Made by a program: the position numbers and the translations under genes | Part shown: positions 1-10,510 of the stretch, in pieces | Layout of the letters: the number at the start of each line of letters is the position of its first letter | Position numbering within the stretch: position 1 is the first letter of the stretch | The notes under the pieces: model-generated | The model's input: only the letters and a program-made list of their open reading frames with translations | Databases searched by the model: none | Told to the model about the DNA's origin: nothing | Assembly (NCBI GenBank): GCA_021234155.1 | Contig: JAJEKV010000078.1 | Coordinates: forward strand, 932,001 to 996,000 | Source of the DNA: Isoetes taiwanensis | Lineage: Eukaryota > Streptophyta > Lycopodiopsida > Isoetales > Isoetaceae | Direction: 5' to 3' | DNA length: 64,000 nucleotides

Positions 1-561
1 ATTCATTCCACTTGAGCCATACTGCCTCCTTACAAAAGACAATCTTATGCAAGTCTGTTGGACCTGACCTGCTAGATGTGCTATCAGAAGGATCTGCAAT
101 GTCATCACCACCTTTTTTCTTTGATTTTCTTGCAGTCTTCTTCTCTTGTATAATTGTCTGCGACAGAGTCCGCTCCAGCAGCTTGAACGCCTCAGACTTT
201 GACCCGCCCTGTCTGGTGGGTAATGGGCAGCCATATTCCACCCATTGTTGACGGGCATGGCGTAGTTGCTCCACGTATGGACTATAATAGTATAGACATT
301 GAATCAGTATCATAGAACAGAAACACGCCAGGTGCGAATTGAATAGAACTGAATTGATCAACATAGAAAGCACGCCTAGATACTCTAGTCACTATAGCGA
401 ATCCTATCTTCATAGCTCGATTGTTGAAGCATATCTTCCTTGGCAACAACATGCACATGATGTACATAGAACATAAAAGGCTTTAAAAAAGAGCAAATGA
501 AGCAAAATAGCTTAGCAATATAATTCTTAAATCACATATAATCCTAGATCAAACACAAATC
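1..561. other. No gene; repeat fragment
   Basis: No convincing coding sequence is visible. Positions about 378-560 are a partial copy of a repeat that recurs at about 4855-5030 and 52538-52725, recognisable by the shared stretch GATACTCTAGTCACTATAGC and the adenine-rich tail after it. The first 377 bases show nothing I can classify. Confidence 0.6.
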
Positions 562-790
562 CCCAGGGGCACCAACATACGATCTGGGCTGTAGGATCGA
601 CGAATCCAATGACTGTGGTAGTCCAGAGTGCACCTCATTTAAAATGTGTAGCAAAATAATAGGGGGTTTCAGGGGGATTTGATATAGATGTAAAAATAAC
701 AATTCTTGAAACCATTGACCATATATCTCTAAAACAGTCGAATAAGTTGTTATAAAAATAAATATAATTCAAGATAAAAAATAATCGTAT

Positions 791-863
791 TAGCTCACTG
801 GGTATATTGGTTAAAGTAGTCTTAATTAGGACATTGAATTATTTTGGTAGAGGTTCGAGCTCC
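791..863 (+). other. tRNA-like module, copy 1 (pol III box A and box B)
   Basis: This 73-nt stretch starts with TAGCTCACTGGGTATA, which resembles an A box, and ends with GGTTCGAGCTCC, which resembles a B box. The distance between them is that of a tRNA gene. The acceptor stem does not close and the T arm is imperfect, so it is not a functional tRNA. It is best read as a tRNA-derived head of a SINE-like repeat. The same module recurs at 1264-1336. Confidence 0.4.
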
Positions 864-1263
864 AGTATTTCGTATTCTAAAATCTTAGGCAAAGTTGTAT
901 AGAGGTTCGATATTCCCTCAAAACCTTAGGCGAAATCATATTTCATATTTCAAAATCATAGGCGCCTCCAATCATAAATGACTAGAGGTGCCCAGGGACC
1001 CCAACATATGATCTGGGCCGTAGGATCGACGAATCAGATGACTATGGTAGTCCATGTGCACCTTGTTTAGAATATGTAGCAAAATAACTGGGGGTTTCAA
1101 GGGAATTTGATATGAATGTAAAAATAACAATTCCTGAAACCATGGGGGATTTGATATGAATGTAAAAATAACAACTCCTCAAATCATAGACCATATATCC
1201 CTAAAACAATAGAATAAGTTGTTATAAAAAAAAATATAGATTTAAGATAAAAAATAATCACAT

Positions 1264-1336
1264 TAGCTCACTGGGTATATTGGTTAAAGTAGTCTTAGTT
1301 AGGACATTGAATTATTCTGGTAGAGGTTCGAGCTCC
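1264..1336 (+). other. tRNA-like module, copy 2
   Basis: Second copy of the module at 791-863, also 73 nt and differing at only a few positions. Both boxes are kept. Its presence in both complete tandem units shows that it belongs to the repeat unit. Confidence 0.4.
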
Positions 1337-2135
1337 GGTACATATTCTAAAATCTTAGACAATGTCGTATAGAGGTTTGATATTCCCTCAAAACCTTAGG
1401 CAAAATCGTATTTCATATTTCAAAATCATAGCCGCCTCCAATCATAAATGTGTATAAGTGAAACGAGAGGTGCCCAGGGGCACCAACATACTATCTGGGC
1501 CGTAGAATCGACGAATCAGACGACTGTCGTAGTCCAGGTGCACTTCGTTTAGAATATGTAGCAATAGCAAGCCAAAGGCAATATGTAATTCTTAGGAACC
1601 ATTAGAAATCACTTTGACATATCAATATTTGTCCCTTCCAAAGTTTTCCACTTCACATGAAATAGCCCAACATGCCAGCTTTACTACTCTAACATTTTTG
1701 GCATAGAGGAGGACTGTGAGGATTAATCAATCCCATGTGAAATAGATACGACATGCAGGTCTAAGAAATGTAAAACTGCAAAATATTTCAACAGTAATAT
1801 TCCTCATAACAAACATAAGTATTTGGGAATTTTTGGATTTGTCCTCCTTGCGTAACTGTATAATTATTGGGTTCGTTGCATTTTTTTAATTTTACTCCAT
1901 TTTCAAAGACAATTTCTTCAAGGCCATAAATTTGTTCTTTCTATCGTTTTTTCCAAATATGACTCTTGAATGTAAATGCTTAGAACAAGGGTTCATTAAT
2001 TCAGCCTCTTACGTTACAAATGCTTTTTATGATTTTTTGGTTGAGAAAGAAGGTTTTAATCAAAAATAAGATTTTTATGAGAGGTTTTCTTTTAACCAAA
2101 CCATTGTATGTAATATCTAAATCATTAACAATAGA

Positions 2136-2160
2136 CTAGTAATGGTGCCTAGCATTGTTG
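2136..2160 (-). other. Helitron-type 3' terminus (minus strand)
   Basis: Read on the minus strand, this is a short hairpin followed a few bases later by CTAG and then T, the arrangement of a Helitron 3' end. In this copy the hairpin is mutated. In the paralogous copy at 51644-51672 it is perfect, with arms TGCCCAGC and GCTGGGCA and a three-base loop. Confidence 0.6.
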
Positions 2161-2571
2161 CGCATAAGTTCGGCCTGTAAATGTTTTGGCCGCAATGACA
2201 TGTAAATGTTTTGGCCGCAATGAGAAAAGCAATAATCCAACTTTTGTAACTTTTTATTATAACAAAAACTGTTCAAAGCTTTAACAACGTTGTAAACGAT
2301 ACTTAGCTCCTTCGTGTTAGATAATGTTGCATCCGTATCTTTTTTATGTGAGTGGTGCTTGTTCATAGCAAGTATGAGTGATTAAAGTGTTAATCTAAAC
2401 ATGTTTTGAGGCAAGGCCATAACTATAGTCAAAGTCTATAGCTCTCTATGAGGTTGGACATAAGATGGCACATTGTAAATGATGAATTGTTGTCATCATC
2501 CTTGGTATACGTAAAGATCTTATGGCGAAACACTAATGTTGATCATGTGGTGAGACCCTAATATTGAAATA

Positions 2572-4415
2572 TCTTATATTATAATGTTTTCTGGTGTGCC
2601 TGTTGTGCATCGCGCCTTAAATCCAATGGTTCAGATCATTCGGCCTTAGTTTCAACAGTTAAGATTTTGATATTCTTTTCTAGGTTAAAAATTCTAGATA
2701 GAAATATGATCGCTTTGGACGGATGCCATTGTTCCTCCATTCGAAGAAACCGCATGCTTAGTAGCCAATTGCACAAATACTGAAGTTCCAGATACTGAAA
2801 GTAGCAAGTAGTCTCACAAAGTCTATGCCACCTTTATAATTTTAGTAGAAAAGCAGATGCAGGCCGTGAAGTCTTGCCTGCCTTGCTGCATATTTGAAAA
2901 TGATCGTTATTGTTTAGAATGGAGAAGGGCTCTGACCACTCATTTTTAGCATCATTGCAGGGCAGTTTCTAACTTGAGGTTAAGATGCAAAGATACTTAA
3001 AAAGATGCAATGGCTCACTTTGTTATTATAATGCAGGATTTAATATTGATGCTTTTTTCAACATATAGATGGAATGATGGCAATTTATATTGTAATCATG
3101 CCCTGTTTTTTAAGAAAGGAAGGAAGGCAATAAGGTATTTACGAAAGAAAGCATTATTTACGAAAGAAAGCATTACTAGGTTGAATTAGCTTTCAGATAA
3201 AGAGTACAAGGCTATAGCACTTTGAGCACTCGAATGCCTTGGCTACATTAATGTATTTGAGCTTTTAACTCCCTTATAGCTGCGTTACCAAGATATCACT
3301 TTTTAGCTCTTCATTATATCTTGCCTTTGTGATGAACGGCACAGAAAACAGCAAGACGCATAACAATCGAGAATAAAAGTTATAAATGGGAATTGAAGTT
3401 CCTATTACCACGACGACTGCTTTTACAAAACTTAAAATGTATTGACTTACAAATGAGCATGAAAAGTTCTTATAATGAAATTCTGTTTCGTGCATAAAAT
3501 ATCTGCCATTTTTTCAATTGATAACCTACACATTACTGCCCCATGGAATGTCCACTGAAGTCTCACGCATTTTGTCATCATAAATCGTGTATAATCTTGC
3601 AAAGAATGGAAAACTTGCATCCATCGTAGATGATGGAGGCACGCTCCAACGAAGTACATATTGCGCTCCAATGAAGCAAATTTGGCAGTTGGAACTGCAA
3701 TTATTTATGGTATTCGTTACAAATATGCTTCACATTTCAGTTGAACAAGCGCATCCTTTTGGAGAATGTTTCTCCCTTTGGAATCCATACTTATCTGTTA
3801 GGATTTTTTATATATTGTGGTAGAGATAAGATATCATGCTACATGTAGTTTTCAGCTATGCTCTTACAATTAACCAAAGTATGTTTGCCATTTATTTGTT
3901 CTCAAGGGACCCAATTCAATATTTTCTAACGAAACACACTACAAGTTGCTCAAAAGAATACATCAGTGTATATAAATGAATTTGCAATTGATCCAGTGGC
4001 ATAGGAATTATTAATTGCATATCCGACATAAATCTCTTGAGATTACACTAGACGTAAACCTCCTGGAACTACACTTTACAATTTTACCAACTGTTGTTTT
4101 GGGAGTATCCATTTTAGTATTTTCCTTGGGCATTTTGTGCAATTACTTGGAGTGCTAACTAATAAGTATGTTTATGTTGTTGATGAATTAAAGGACATGC
4201 AAATAGCTAGGTGGATGTCTTGGGATACAAATTGAAGACAACATAAAATATGCTAACAAGTGCCCCTGGGACACATATTGAAGACAATATAAAATATGGT
4301 TTCATAATTGAAGACAACATAGAACATGCTCCCAACAGGTTTCGTTGGATTGTACAAGTGCCTAACATCTACAAGTTATTAAAGTGTGCCCAGCAATGCT
4401 GGGCACCCTAACTAG
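2572..4415 (+). mobile_element. Non-autonomous Helitron, 1844 bp
   Basis: The element begins with TC (2572-2573, then TTATATTATAATG) and ends with CTAG (4412-4415). It sits between host A (2571) and host T (4416), the target preference of Helitrons. Five bases before CTAG is a hairpin at 4386-4406 with 9-bp arms GTGCCCAGC and GCTGGGCAC and a three-base loop. The paralogous repeat at 52058-52070 lacks the insertion and reads straight through the same host bases, so the boundaries are supported by an empty site. There is no target duplication, as expected for rolling-circle insertion. No Rep/helicase or other protein is encoded. The interior (AT-rich, about 1.8 kb) shows no gene. Confidence 0.88.
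4386..4406 (+). other. Helitron 3' hairpin
   Basis: Perfect 9-bp stem with an AAT loop, five bases upstream of CTAG. The same stem occurs in reverse orientation at 51654-51672, so the two elements belong to one family. Confidence 0.85.
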
Positions 4416-5285
4416 TAACATGTGAATATGGTGGGATTGTTATGAAGGTGAACAGTAACTAGTAATGGATGCCTAACTATAATTCTATTTTAGTCAACCA
4501 TTTTTTCGTAGCCATATATCGTTGACTTTGGAAAGGAGCAATATTAGAAAAAAACACATTCAAGCTTAACTGCAAGATATATTAAGTCCTCAAATATCCA
4601 TCGTGCGGCATTAAGAGGATGCATTATTTCCTCTAAACCCCTCTTGGACTATCTACAATGTGAATTGCTTTAGCGAACCATGGGAAACATGAAGTGTAAT
4701 CCATGTAGCCAATCTTTTTAAAATTATTGCAAGTAGTATAGGTTATTTCCTCTTCACCATGTGCAATGTGAAACCATATAAAACATGAAAAGACCATGTA
4801 GCCAATATTTTAAGAATTGCAAAGTAGTATATAGATGCAAGCCCATTATTTATGATAGATACTCTAGTCACTATAGCGAATCATATCTTCATAGCTCGAT
4901 TGTTGAACCATATCTTCCTTGGCAACAACATGCACATGGTGTAAAACGCTTTAGAAAAGAGCAAATGAAGCAAAACACCTTAGCAATATAATTCTTAAAT
5001 CACATATAATCCTAGATCAAATACAAATCCATAAAAAATACCCAATTCCACATAAATCACGTCCACCAAGTGGTAGGCATGCCGTGAGTAAGCAACACAC
5101 TCCAAGCTTATGCAAAGCTTATGTAGGAAACTCAAATCACAATGTCCTATGTAGGAAAAGCAAATTATAAGTTATCATTTTATGTAAGTAATTTGCATAT
5201 TATACACTTTGTTTTCCAAATCGTTCTGCATGTAGATGGATACATCATACTTTCTTTGTCTAGAATATCACATATCTATGCATGC

Positions 5286-6289
5286 CCATGGTAGAGTCAA
5301 TAGTTTTACGTGTAAAATTTCCAACCTTTGACACCATTGCCAAAGGGTAGCAAAATTAGCCTGCGAAACACAAAAATTTCGCTTCTTTCCATTGCCGAAG
5401 AGTAGCAAATAAGCCCAACGAACTCAGTTCTAAATTTAGATCAGTTCTTTTTACAACCTCCTGGTAACAGTTCCAAGGAAACACAAAACATTTCGCCTCT
5501 TTCAAATTCAGATCAGTTAGTTTTGCAACCCCCCAAGTGATAACGGTTCTATTTCTTGTGTGCCACATGGAAGTCCAGGCAAATGGCAACAATTAAAAGA
5601 CACTATTCTTCCTAAAGCACAATTTCATTATAATGGAAAACTATTTAGTAAACTAGAATTTTTTTATTGTAGATCTTATGCAGGGGTTGTATACACATAT
5701 ACAGTACCCGTGTATCATACGTATATTGTGTAGACTACACGAATATTTAGAAAACATATTAACACAGTATCATACACCAGCTTCCAAACACAATATGTAT
5801 GATAGATAGCAAAGGTTACTGGAGACCACGGTAGTATGGTCAGCCCCTTCCCCTGCGAGGTGTAACCCACCTAGCTGGGTTAGGAACCCAGAGCTCATGC
5901 GTATCCCAGCCTGATTCTTCCCACCAGATGGGGTACCTAGATAATACAAAAAGTAATTCCACATGATGATACTCACAGAAGAAGAGAGGACGCAACTCCA
6001 CAAAGTTGTTGTACTCGTGGTAGTACTCGTTAATAAGGCCATACATCTGTCCCTTACTAATTTCATGAATGCCATCTGGTGTGCATTGATCCAGAGAGTG
6101 TGCATAATAACCAGAACAAAGCGCAGCCCTCAACTGGTGTAGCATCTCGTCCAGATGAGGAAGGGGTTCAAGAATTCTCACTAATGTAAGTTTCTCCAGC
6201 AATCAGATGGATTAATTTCTAGCAGTGGTTCATGACCACAATCAAAATCTAAAGCATGGCTAAATGTCGAAGAAGGAACAAGGCCACAA
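5286..6289. other. No recognised gene
   Basis: About 1 kb between the repeat block and the CACTA transposase. A minus-strand open frame at 5840-6202 (120 codons) has no motif I recognise and no support from neighbouring exons. A short direct repeat (CAAATAAGCC/GATCAGTT segments) occurs around 5390-5530. The stretch probably contains the start of the decayed CACTA element, but I could not find a clear CACTA terminus. Confidence 0.4.
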
Positions 6290-7970
6290 GTGGATTGTAT
6301 CGTGCCTAGAAAATGTATGAAACCCGTTCGAGAAGCGATCAAGGCAATAAAGACTCCGACGGGATATATGCATTCGTTGCGTAATTGTTTCTCTAACGAA
6401 GGGGAGTTAACTGGGTTGAAATCTCATGATTGGCATAAGATGTTGCAGTTTGTTATGCCTATTGTTACGAGGGTCGCCCTCACGACGGTCCACTACGTGC
6501 AATATGTCTCCTATCGAGTTTTCCAAGTTAGATGCAGTTTAGAAAACACTCGATGCTGAACTCTCACTTAACTTTTTTCTTTCTTAAATGATATTTAGAT
6601 GGATTAGAAGGAAGGAGATACCGACAAATGAAATTGCGGACATGCGAACTAAGGTCGTTGAGGCATGTTGTATGCTCGAGAAAGAATTCCCAACAAGTTT
6701 TCTAGACATACAAACTCACTTACTAGTGCATTTAGTGGACGAAGTAGAGCTTGCATGCACAACAAATCCTAGATGGATGTTTTTTTAGAGCGCTTTACGA
6801 AGGTCCTCAAGGACTTTATGCGTCGGAAGGCAAGGCCGAGGGTTGCATGGCCGAGGGTTGGTTAGCACGAGAGTCATTATTCTATGTCACCGAAAGTACT
6901 TGGCGATCTACACCCCAATGCTCCACGATTATGGACCGATGAAGACACTCCAACTTTGATTGGAGAAGTTCGAAGGAAGACCACGTAAGAAATTGTTCAC
7001 ACTAGAAGAACAGAGAAAAAAAGTCAATAAGTTTCTCATCTACAACTCCACTCCCATGGAGAAATCGATAAAAAATACGAGGAAGAAAAAAAAATAAAAG
7101 AGATGATGAGAGAAGATGCTATCGACAAAAGAATCGCAAAACAACCACTTCGGATCATCTAGGGGTCATGCCAAGTGAGATAAACAATAAATGGCTGCTC
7201 GAACAACTAGAGATGGCAAGGCAACGTGGCGAACATGTTTCTAGCGAAGAATTTGCATATGCTAAAGGCGTGTCACTATTTGTAAGTGCAACTTAATAGC
7301 ATATAATTCACGAGTTTCGTTTGTTATTTTGAACATTTGTTCCTTTACTTTGTAGTATAATTCATATGCATCAATATGGTCTTCTGGTGCTCACTTTCGA
7401 CGACAAAGTGTGGATCATGGCAAACGCACTTATGATTGTGGTATATCAGCAAAGTTTATTACAGTTTGCCAGACTGGTAGTGCAGACCCAAACCCAATCG
7501 AGGCAATGTTGGAATGGATTGGTACTATAAAGACTATCATGGAGGTTGATGTCGGTAGTGCATTCAAAACAATGTTGTTTGATGCCGAATGGTTTGATCT
7601 TGTGTGTACTGGTGCTCATACCACGATACGCAAAGATCTGAGTGGCCTGTATTCACTAGATTCAACTCGTCGGTATCGTGGTCAAGACACACTCGTGAGG
7701 GTTGAGCAATGTGAACAAGTATGTTTACTTGGATGCAATAAAATTTATATATGTCATTAATAAAGGAACTAATGTAATAGAGGTTTTGTAGGTCACCTTC
7801 GTTCCAGATCCTTTGCAAGATCAGTGGTGGTTCGTAGTTCCATGTAAGGCTCGCTCCCACCGCATATTTGAAGGTGAAGAGATGGTGGTCGAATGGGGGC
7901 TAGACTATTGTCATGATAGAAGACTACCATCGATTGAACCTTCATTACTTTATTATGATTATATTTTCTT
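6290..7970 (+). pseudogene. Decayed CACTA (En/Spm, TNP2-like) transposase
   Basis: Several short open frames on the plus strand together resemble the C-terminal half of a plant CACTA TNP2 transposase. The first (6290-6559) has GLKSHDWHKMLQ, a hallmark of the region that in intact proteins leads into DUF4218. The second (6588-6788 and its continuation in another frame to about 6900) has THLLVHLVDEVEL, then PEGCMAEGW-like sequence (here AEGCMAEGWLARES). The third (7410-7760, continuing at 7794-7920) has SADPNPIEAMLEW, LFDAEWFDLV and DPLQDQWWFVVPCKARS, which matches the DUF4216 region. Frameshifts and stops separate the pieces, and the catalytic N-terminal half is not visible. The product would act on transposon ends in the nucleus. 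This copy cannot encode a full protein. Confidence 0.75.
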
Positions 7971-8330
7971 CCCACATATGAATAAGAAAATACTTTGGCA
8001 TGCGAATTTGTGTATACTACAAACCATATTAGGCAACATTAGTATTGCAACTTCGAAGTTATCATAGACATTTATGCCAAGTTAATTGGCAGCCTAGTAT
8101 AGACCTATGGCTTGCAAGCGCCGATCAGGGCAGTCCTACATACAGTTGAGTACACGCTTTATGTTTAATTAATCATAAAATGTGAAGATTCCCTTCAAAA
8201 TGCAAGATTCATATACAAAAATCATATATGTATTCCCTTCAAAATACAAAATTCATATAAAAAATCCATACACAATTCAAATACACAAAACAAAGTGGAT
8301 GCGGTGCACATCTAGCGGTATATATCAGCA

Positions 8331-8675
8331 TCAAGCAGGATCCACTCGCAGAGCTCGAAGGTGCTCGGCGGTGATTTCCTCCATCCCGCCGAACAAGCCT
8401 CCCGGCATGGAATCCAAGCCCTCCGGCGTGGTGTCTGCATTTCCCCAAAGGAATTCATGTAACGAGCACTTCCCCGCATGCCCCGGGTTGGTCTGGTGCA
8501 ACTTTTGAAAGTAGGGCTTCAGCAAATGTTTCCCTTCCCAAAGGCCCCTATCCTCTAGCATACGGGCCAAGCACAACGAGCTCACCATGCATTTCTTCAG
8601 GCATTCGAGCCTGTATTGAGGGAAGGTCCCGGCCTCCGCACGTAATCTGGCGAGGTCTTTCTTTGCCCCTATCAT
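8331..8675 (-). pseudogene. Unrecognised coding-like fragment in CACTA context
   Basis: A GC-rich minus-strand frame of 114 codons with balanced, protein-like composition (for example LARMLEDRGLWEGKHLLKPY). Upstream on the same strand, about 8676-8770, another frame continues with protein-like sequence (ESEWLETNLTQERPEFKQAM), so there is probably a frameshift near 8650. I do not recognise the family. It lies between the CACTA transposase relic and the CGTCGTT repeats, so it may be a second transposon gene or a captured host exon. The base composition is unlike the AT-rich sequence on both sides. Confidence 0.35.
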
Positions 8676-8989
8676 GCAGCTTTGTCATGGCTTGCTTGAA
8701 CTCCGGCCTTTCTTGGGTTAGGTTCGTCTCTAGCCACTCAGATTCAGGCGATTCGGGTGCTCAGCGCCGCCGCGACCTCCAGTGCGGCATCAAGCGGGCA
8801 TGCATCAGGAGAAGCGGCCATGGCAGATGCAGGTGAGGAGCTCTGACGAAGGAGGAGGAGGAGGAAGCTGGAGGGCGGAGGAGCAGAGGACGGAGGGCGA
8901 CGGAGAAGCTGGAGGACTAATAGGGCAATATATATGGCATTTCAGCGTACGAAAACAAAACAAATTTCGTACGACATTGCAATAACCAA

Positions 8990-9051
8990 GAACGTCGTTA
9001 TGGACGTCGTTAAACGACGTCTATACATCTTAAAACGACGTCTCTGTTCCT
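8990..9051. repeat. CGTCGTT/AACGACG repeat cluster 1
   Basis: Four to five copies of GACGTCGTT or its complement are packed into 62 bp, in both orientations. Clusters with the same core occur at 16192-16340 and 16604-16702. Short repeats packed in both orientations near an end are typical of CACTA elements, where the transposon's own DNA-binding protein binds. Here the cluster lies about 140 bp upstream of the gene at 9192. Confidence 0.65.
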
Positions 9052-9191
9052 TTAAATGTCATCGGCTGGCTTTTATTTTTTTCATTTCTTTTATGATTTG
9101 AGTATTGCGCTACTCGCTTTGAACGACCCTCGGATCCTAGTTTTTCATTGCAGTTATTGTGAGAGTTTTTTCTTTATTGCTTTTGGGATAC

Positions 9192-9723
9192 ATGGCCATG
9201 GAAGGTATGCTTCGACGCTTGAACCAGATTCAGGAGGAGATGAGGATTCAAGAGCAGAGAAATATGGAACCTGTCTTCACAAGTAAGGCTACACACTCTG
9301 TAGTTTATACACTTTATTGTATTTTCTCTATTTTCTAATCTATAGCTTGGTGTAGGAGCCGTCGAGGGCATGAGAAGGAACGGAATCCTCCGTGAACCCC
9401 CTCCTCCACTCGAAGATGAAGACTATGAAACAACAATCCATCGGATGAAGGTGTTAAAGAAGTATGTGATTGGTGAGAAGGCACTGACCAAATTGCTAGG
9501 GACCAGTGAGCTGCCTAGCATGATGAGGGTGCTTCTTGAAGAGATGGTCAGGGTTTGGAAGCACCACAGGAAAAACAACATTAACATGATACTAGCGTCG
9601 ACATGGCTGACGCCAGACATACTTGACATGGAGCTATGGTTCAAAGGGGATGGACAAGTGGAGGACTTCACGATGGAAACCATAAACCAAGCTCGTGAGG
9701 AGTATGCTGAATTGTTCAAGTGA
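9192..9723 (+). CDS. Two-exon small protein of unknown function, probably transposon-linked
   Basis: I infer two exons, 9192-9282 and 9356-9723, with a 73-bp intron that starts GTAAGG and ends GTGTAG. Joined, they give 459 nt, an exact 152-codon frame plus stop. The start ATG at 9192 is followed by a second in-frame ATG at 9198, so either could be used. The N-terminus is a short amphipathic stretch (LRRLNQIQEEMRIQEQR) likely to form a coiled coil. It is followed by a proline-rich acidic linker (EPPPPLEDEDYE) and a basic helical region with VRVWKHHRKNNINM. I see no catalytic motif and do not recognise the family. The CGTCGTT cluster just upstream suggests a transposon helper or DNA-binding role, which is inference. 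It is one of the few undamaged coding units in the window. Confidence 0.55.
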
Positions 9724-9733
9724 TCTTTTGTTC

Positions 9734-9739
9734 AATAAA
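9734..9739 (+). promoter_or_regulatory. Candidate polyadenylation signal AATAAA
   Basis: AATAAA lies 10 bases after the stop codon of the two-exon gene, in a T-rich context. It fits a plant near-upstream element, although it is rather close to the stop. Confidence 0.35.
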
Positions 9740-9780
9740 CCTCTGTTTTGTACGTTGTTATATTTTCTCTTGGGTACAAT

Positions 9781-10152
9781 CTAGCATTGATACATGCATG
9801 AACATGATCTGAAGGATTCTTGAAGATATTTTGCATTCTTCTGTTGGATCCCACCTTCTTCAGTTCGATTTGCCATTTCGGAGCCTGCGGTTTCTGCGAC
9901 ATTTCGACTTGGACTGGTAGAACCAGCTTCTGAGATTATTTGTGGTTTGGACTCTCCTGTAGCTCTTACAAATGGGACACTTCCATGTTCTAAATCTTTC
10001 AAATGCACATTCTTAGAAGTTTGTGATGGACAGTCAGCTTGGATTTTTTCTGCAACCTGACTGATAGAAGCAGCTACTAAATTTATGTTTCTTTGTGGCT
10101 TGAAGTCAACTGCATCTTCCAAATCTTCCAAATCAGCTCGGTTGCCTCGCAA
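9781..10152 (-). pseudogene. Unrecognised coding-like fragment, possibly a captured exon
   Basis: A minus-strand frame of 123 codons, rich in Ser, Glu, Lys and Asn, reads like a disordered region of a eukaryotic protein (for example NLVAASISQVAEKIQADCP). It ends abruptly at the start of the GC-rich array (about 10135), where the array sequence forms its first codons. Its true upstream exons are therefore missing. I do not recognise the family. The most likely explanation is a host exon picked up by a transposon. Confidence 0.3.
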
Positions 10153-10458
10153 CGGGCTGCCCCGACGGTTCTAATGCTAACCCTTTGACCTAGACCTTCT
10201 CCGAAAATTCCGAAAATTGGGCCGTGTGCTGGAGATGAATTAGGGATCCAGCTGGCAAAAAATCAGAATTTATTTTCGTACAATGCATTAATTGCGAATT
10301 TATGAATGTCTTGCCACTGCAAAAGCATCCCCCGATTTCTACTTGCCACATCCGGAGGAGGACAGGCCCAAACTCCGCTCCGTCAGTTCCCCTTGCTCCG
10401 TATTCTCGGCTGCAGCTTCTCGGCCAAGTCCCAAGTGCAACAGACCAAGTCTCGGCCC

Positions 10459-10510
10459 CCAAAACGCAAACCCTTCTAGAACCTGGCAACCCACAGGGTT
10501 TACGTTTTGG
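10459..10510. other. Conserved hairpin in GC-rich unit
   Basis: The arms CCAAAACGCAAACCCT (10459-10474) and AGGGTTTACGTTTTGG (10495-10510) pair with one mismatch around a 20-base loop. Equivalent hairpins lie at 10764-10815, 11254-11305 and about 13952-14004. In the 10764 copy the mismatching base is changed so that it pairs. Confidence 0.7.

Larger units (their letters stand above)
562..1563. repeat. Three tandem copies of a ~430-480 bp repeat
   Basis: Unit 1 begins near 562, unit 2 near 988 and unit 3 near 1470. Unit 3 is cut short at about 1563. Each unit opens with CCCAGGG followed by a conserved ATCTGGGC segment, then a GGGGGTTTC stretch, and carries a tRNA-like module in its second half. 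Unit 2 contains an extra internal duplication around 1144-1190. At the unit 2 boundary the order is CTAG (982-985) followed by a short GGTGCCC inverted repeat, which resembles a minus-strand Helitron 3' end. The array may therefore be Helitron-derived, but only weakly so. Confidence 0.7.
1564..5285. repeat. Large dispersed repeat, copy 1 (paralogue of 44.29-52.96 kb)
   Basis: This block aligns in direct orientation with 44288-44603 plus 51390-52962. The order of landmarks is the same in both: the AGCCAAA opening, the poly-T region near 1880, the minus-strand CTAG plus hairpin near 2136, and the segment ending near 5280. The two copies differ by insertions. Copy 1 alone has the Helitron at 2572-4415, and copy 2 alone has a 6.8-kb block. 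There is no open reading frame of note. The block looks like a non-coding, Helitron-rich transposon composite. Confidence 0.8.

Noticed and set aside
5840-6202. 120-codon minus-strand frame
   Set aside because: No recognised motif, overlaps another frame, and adjoins decayed CACTA sequence; not enough to call a gene.
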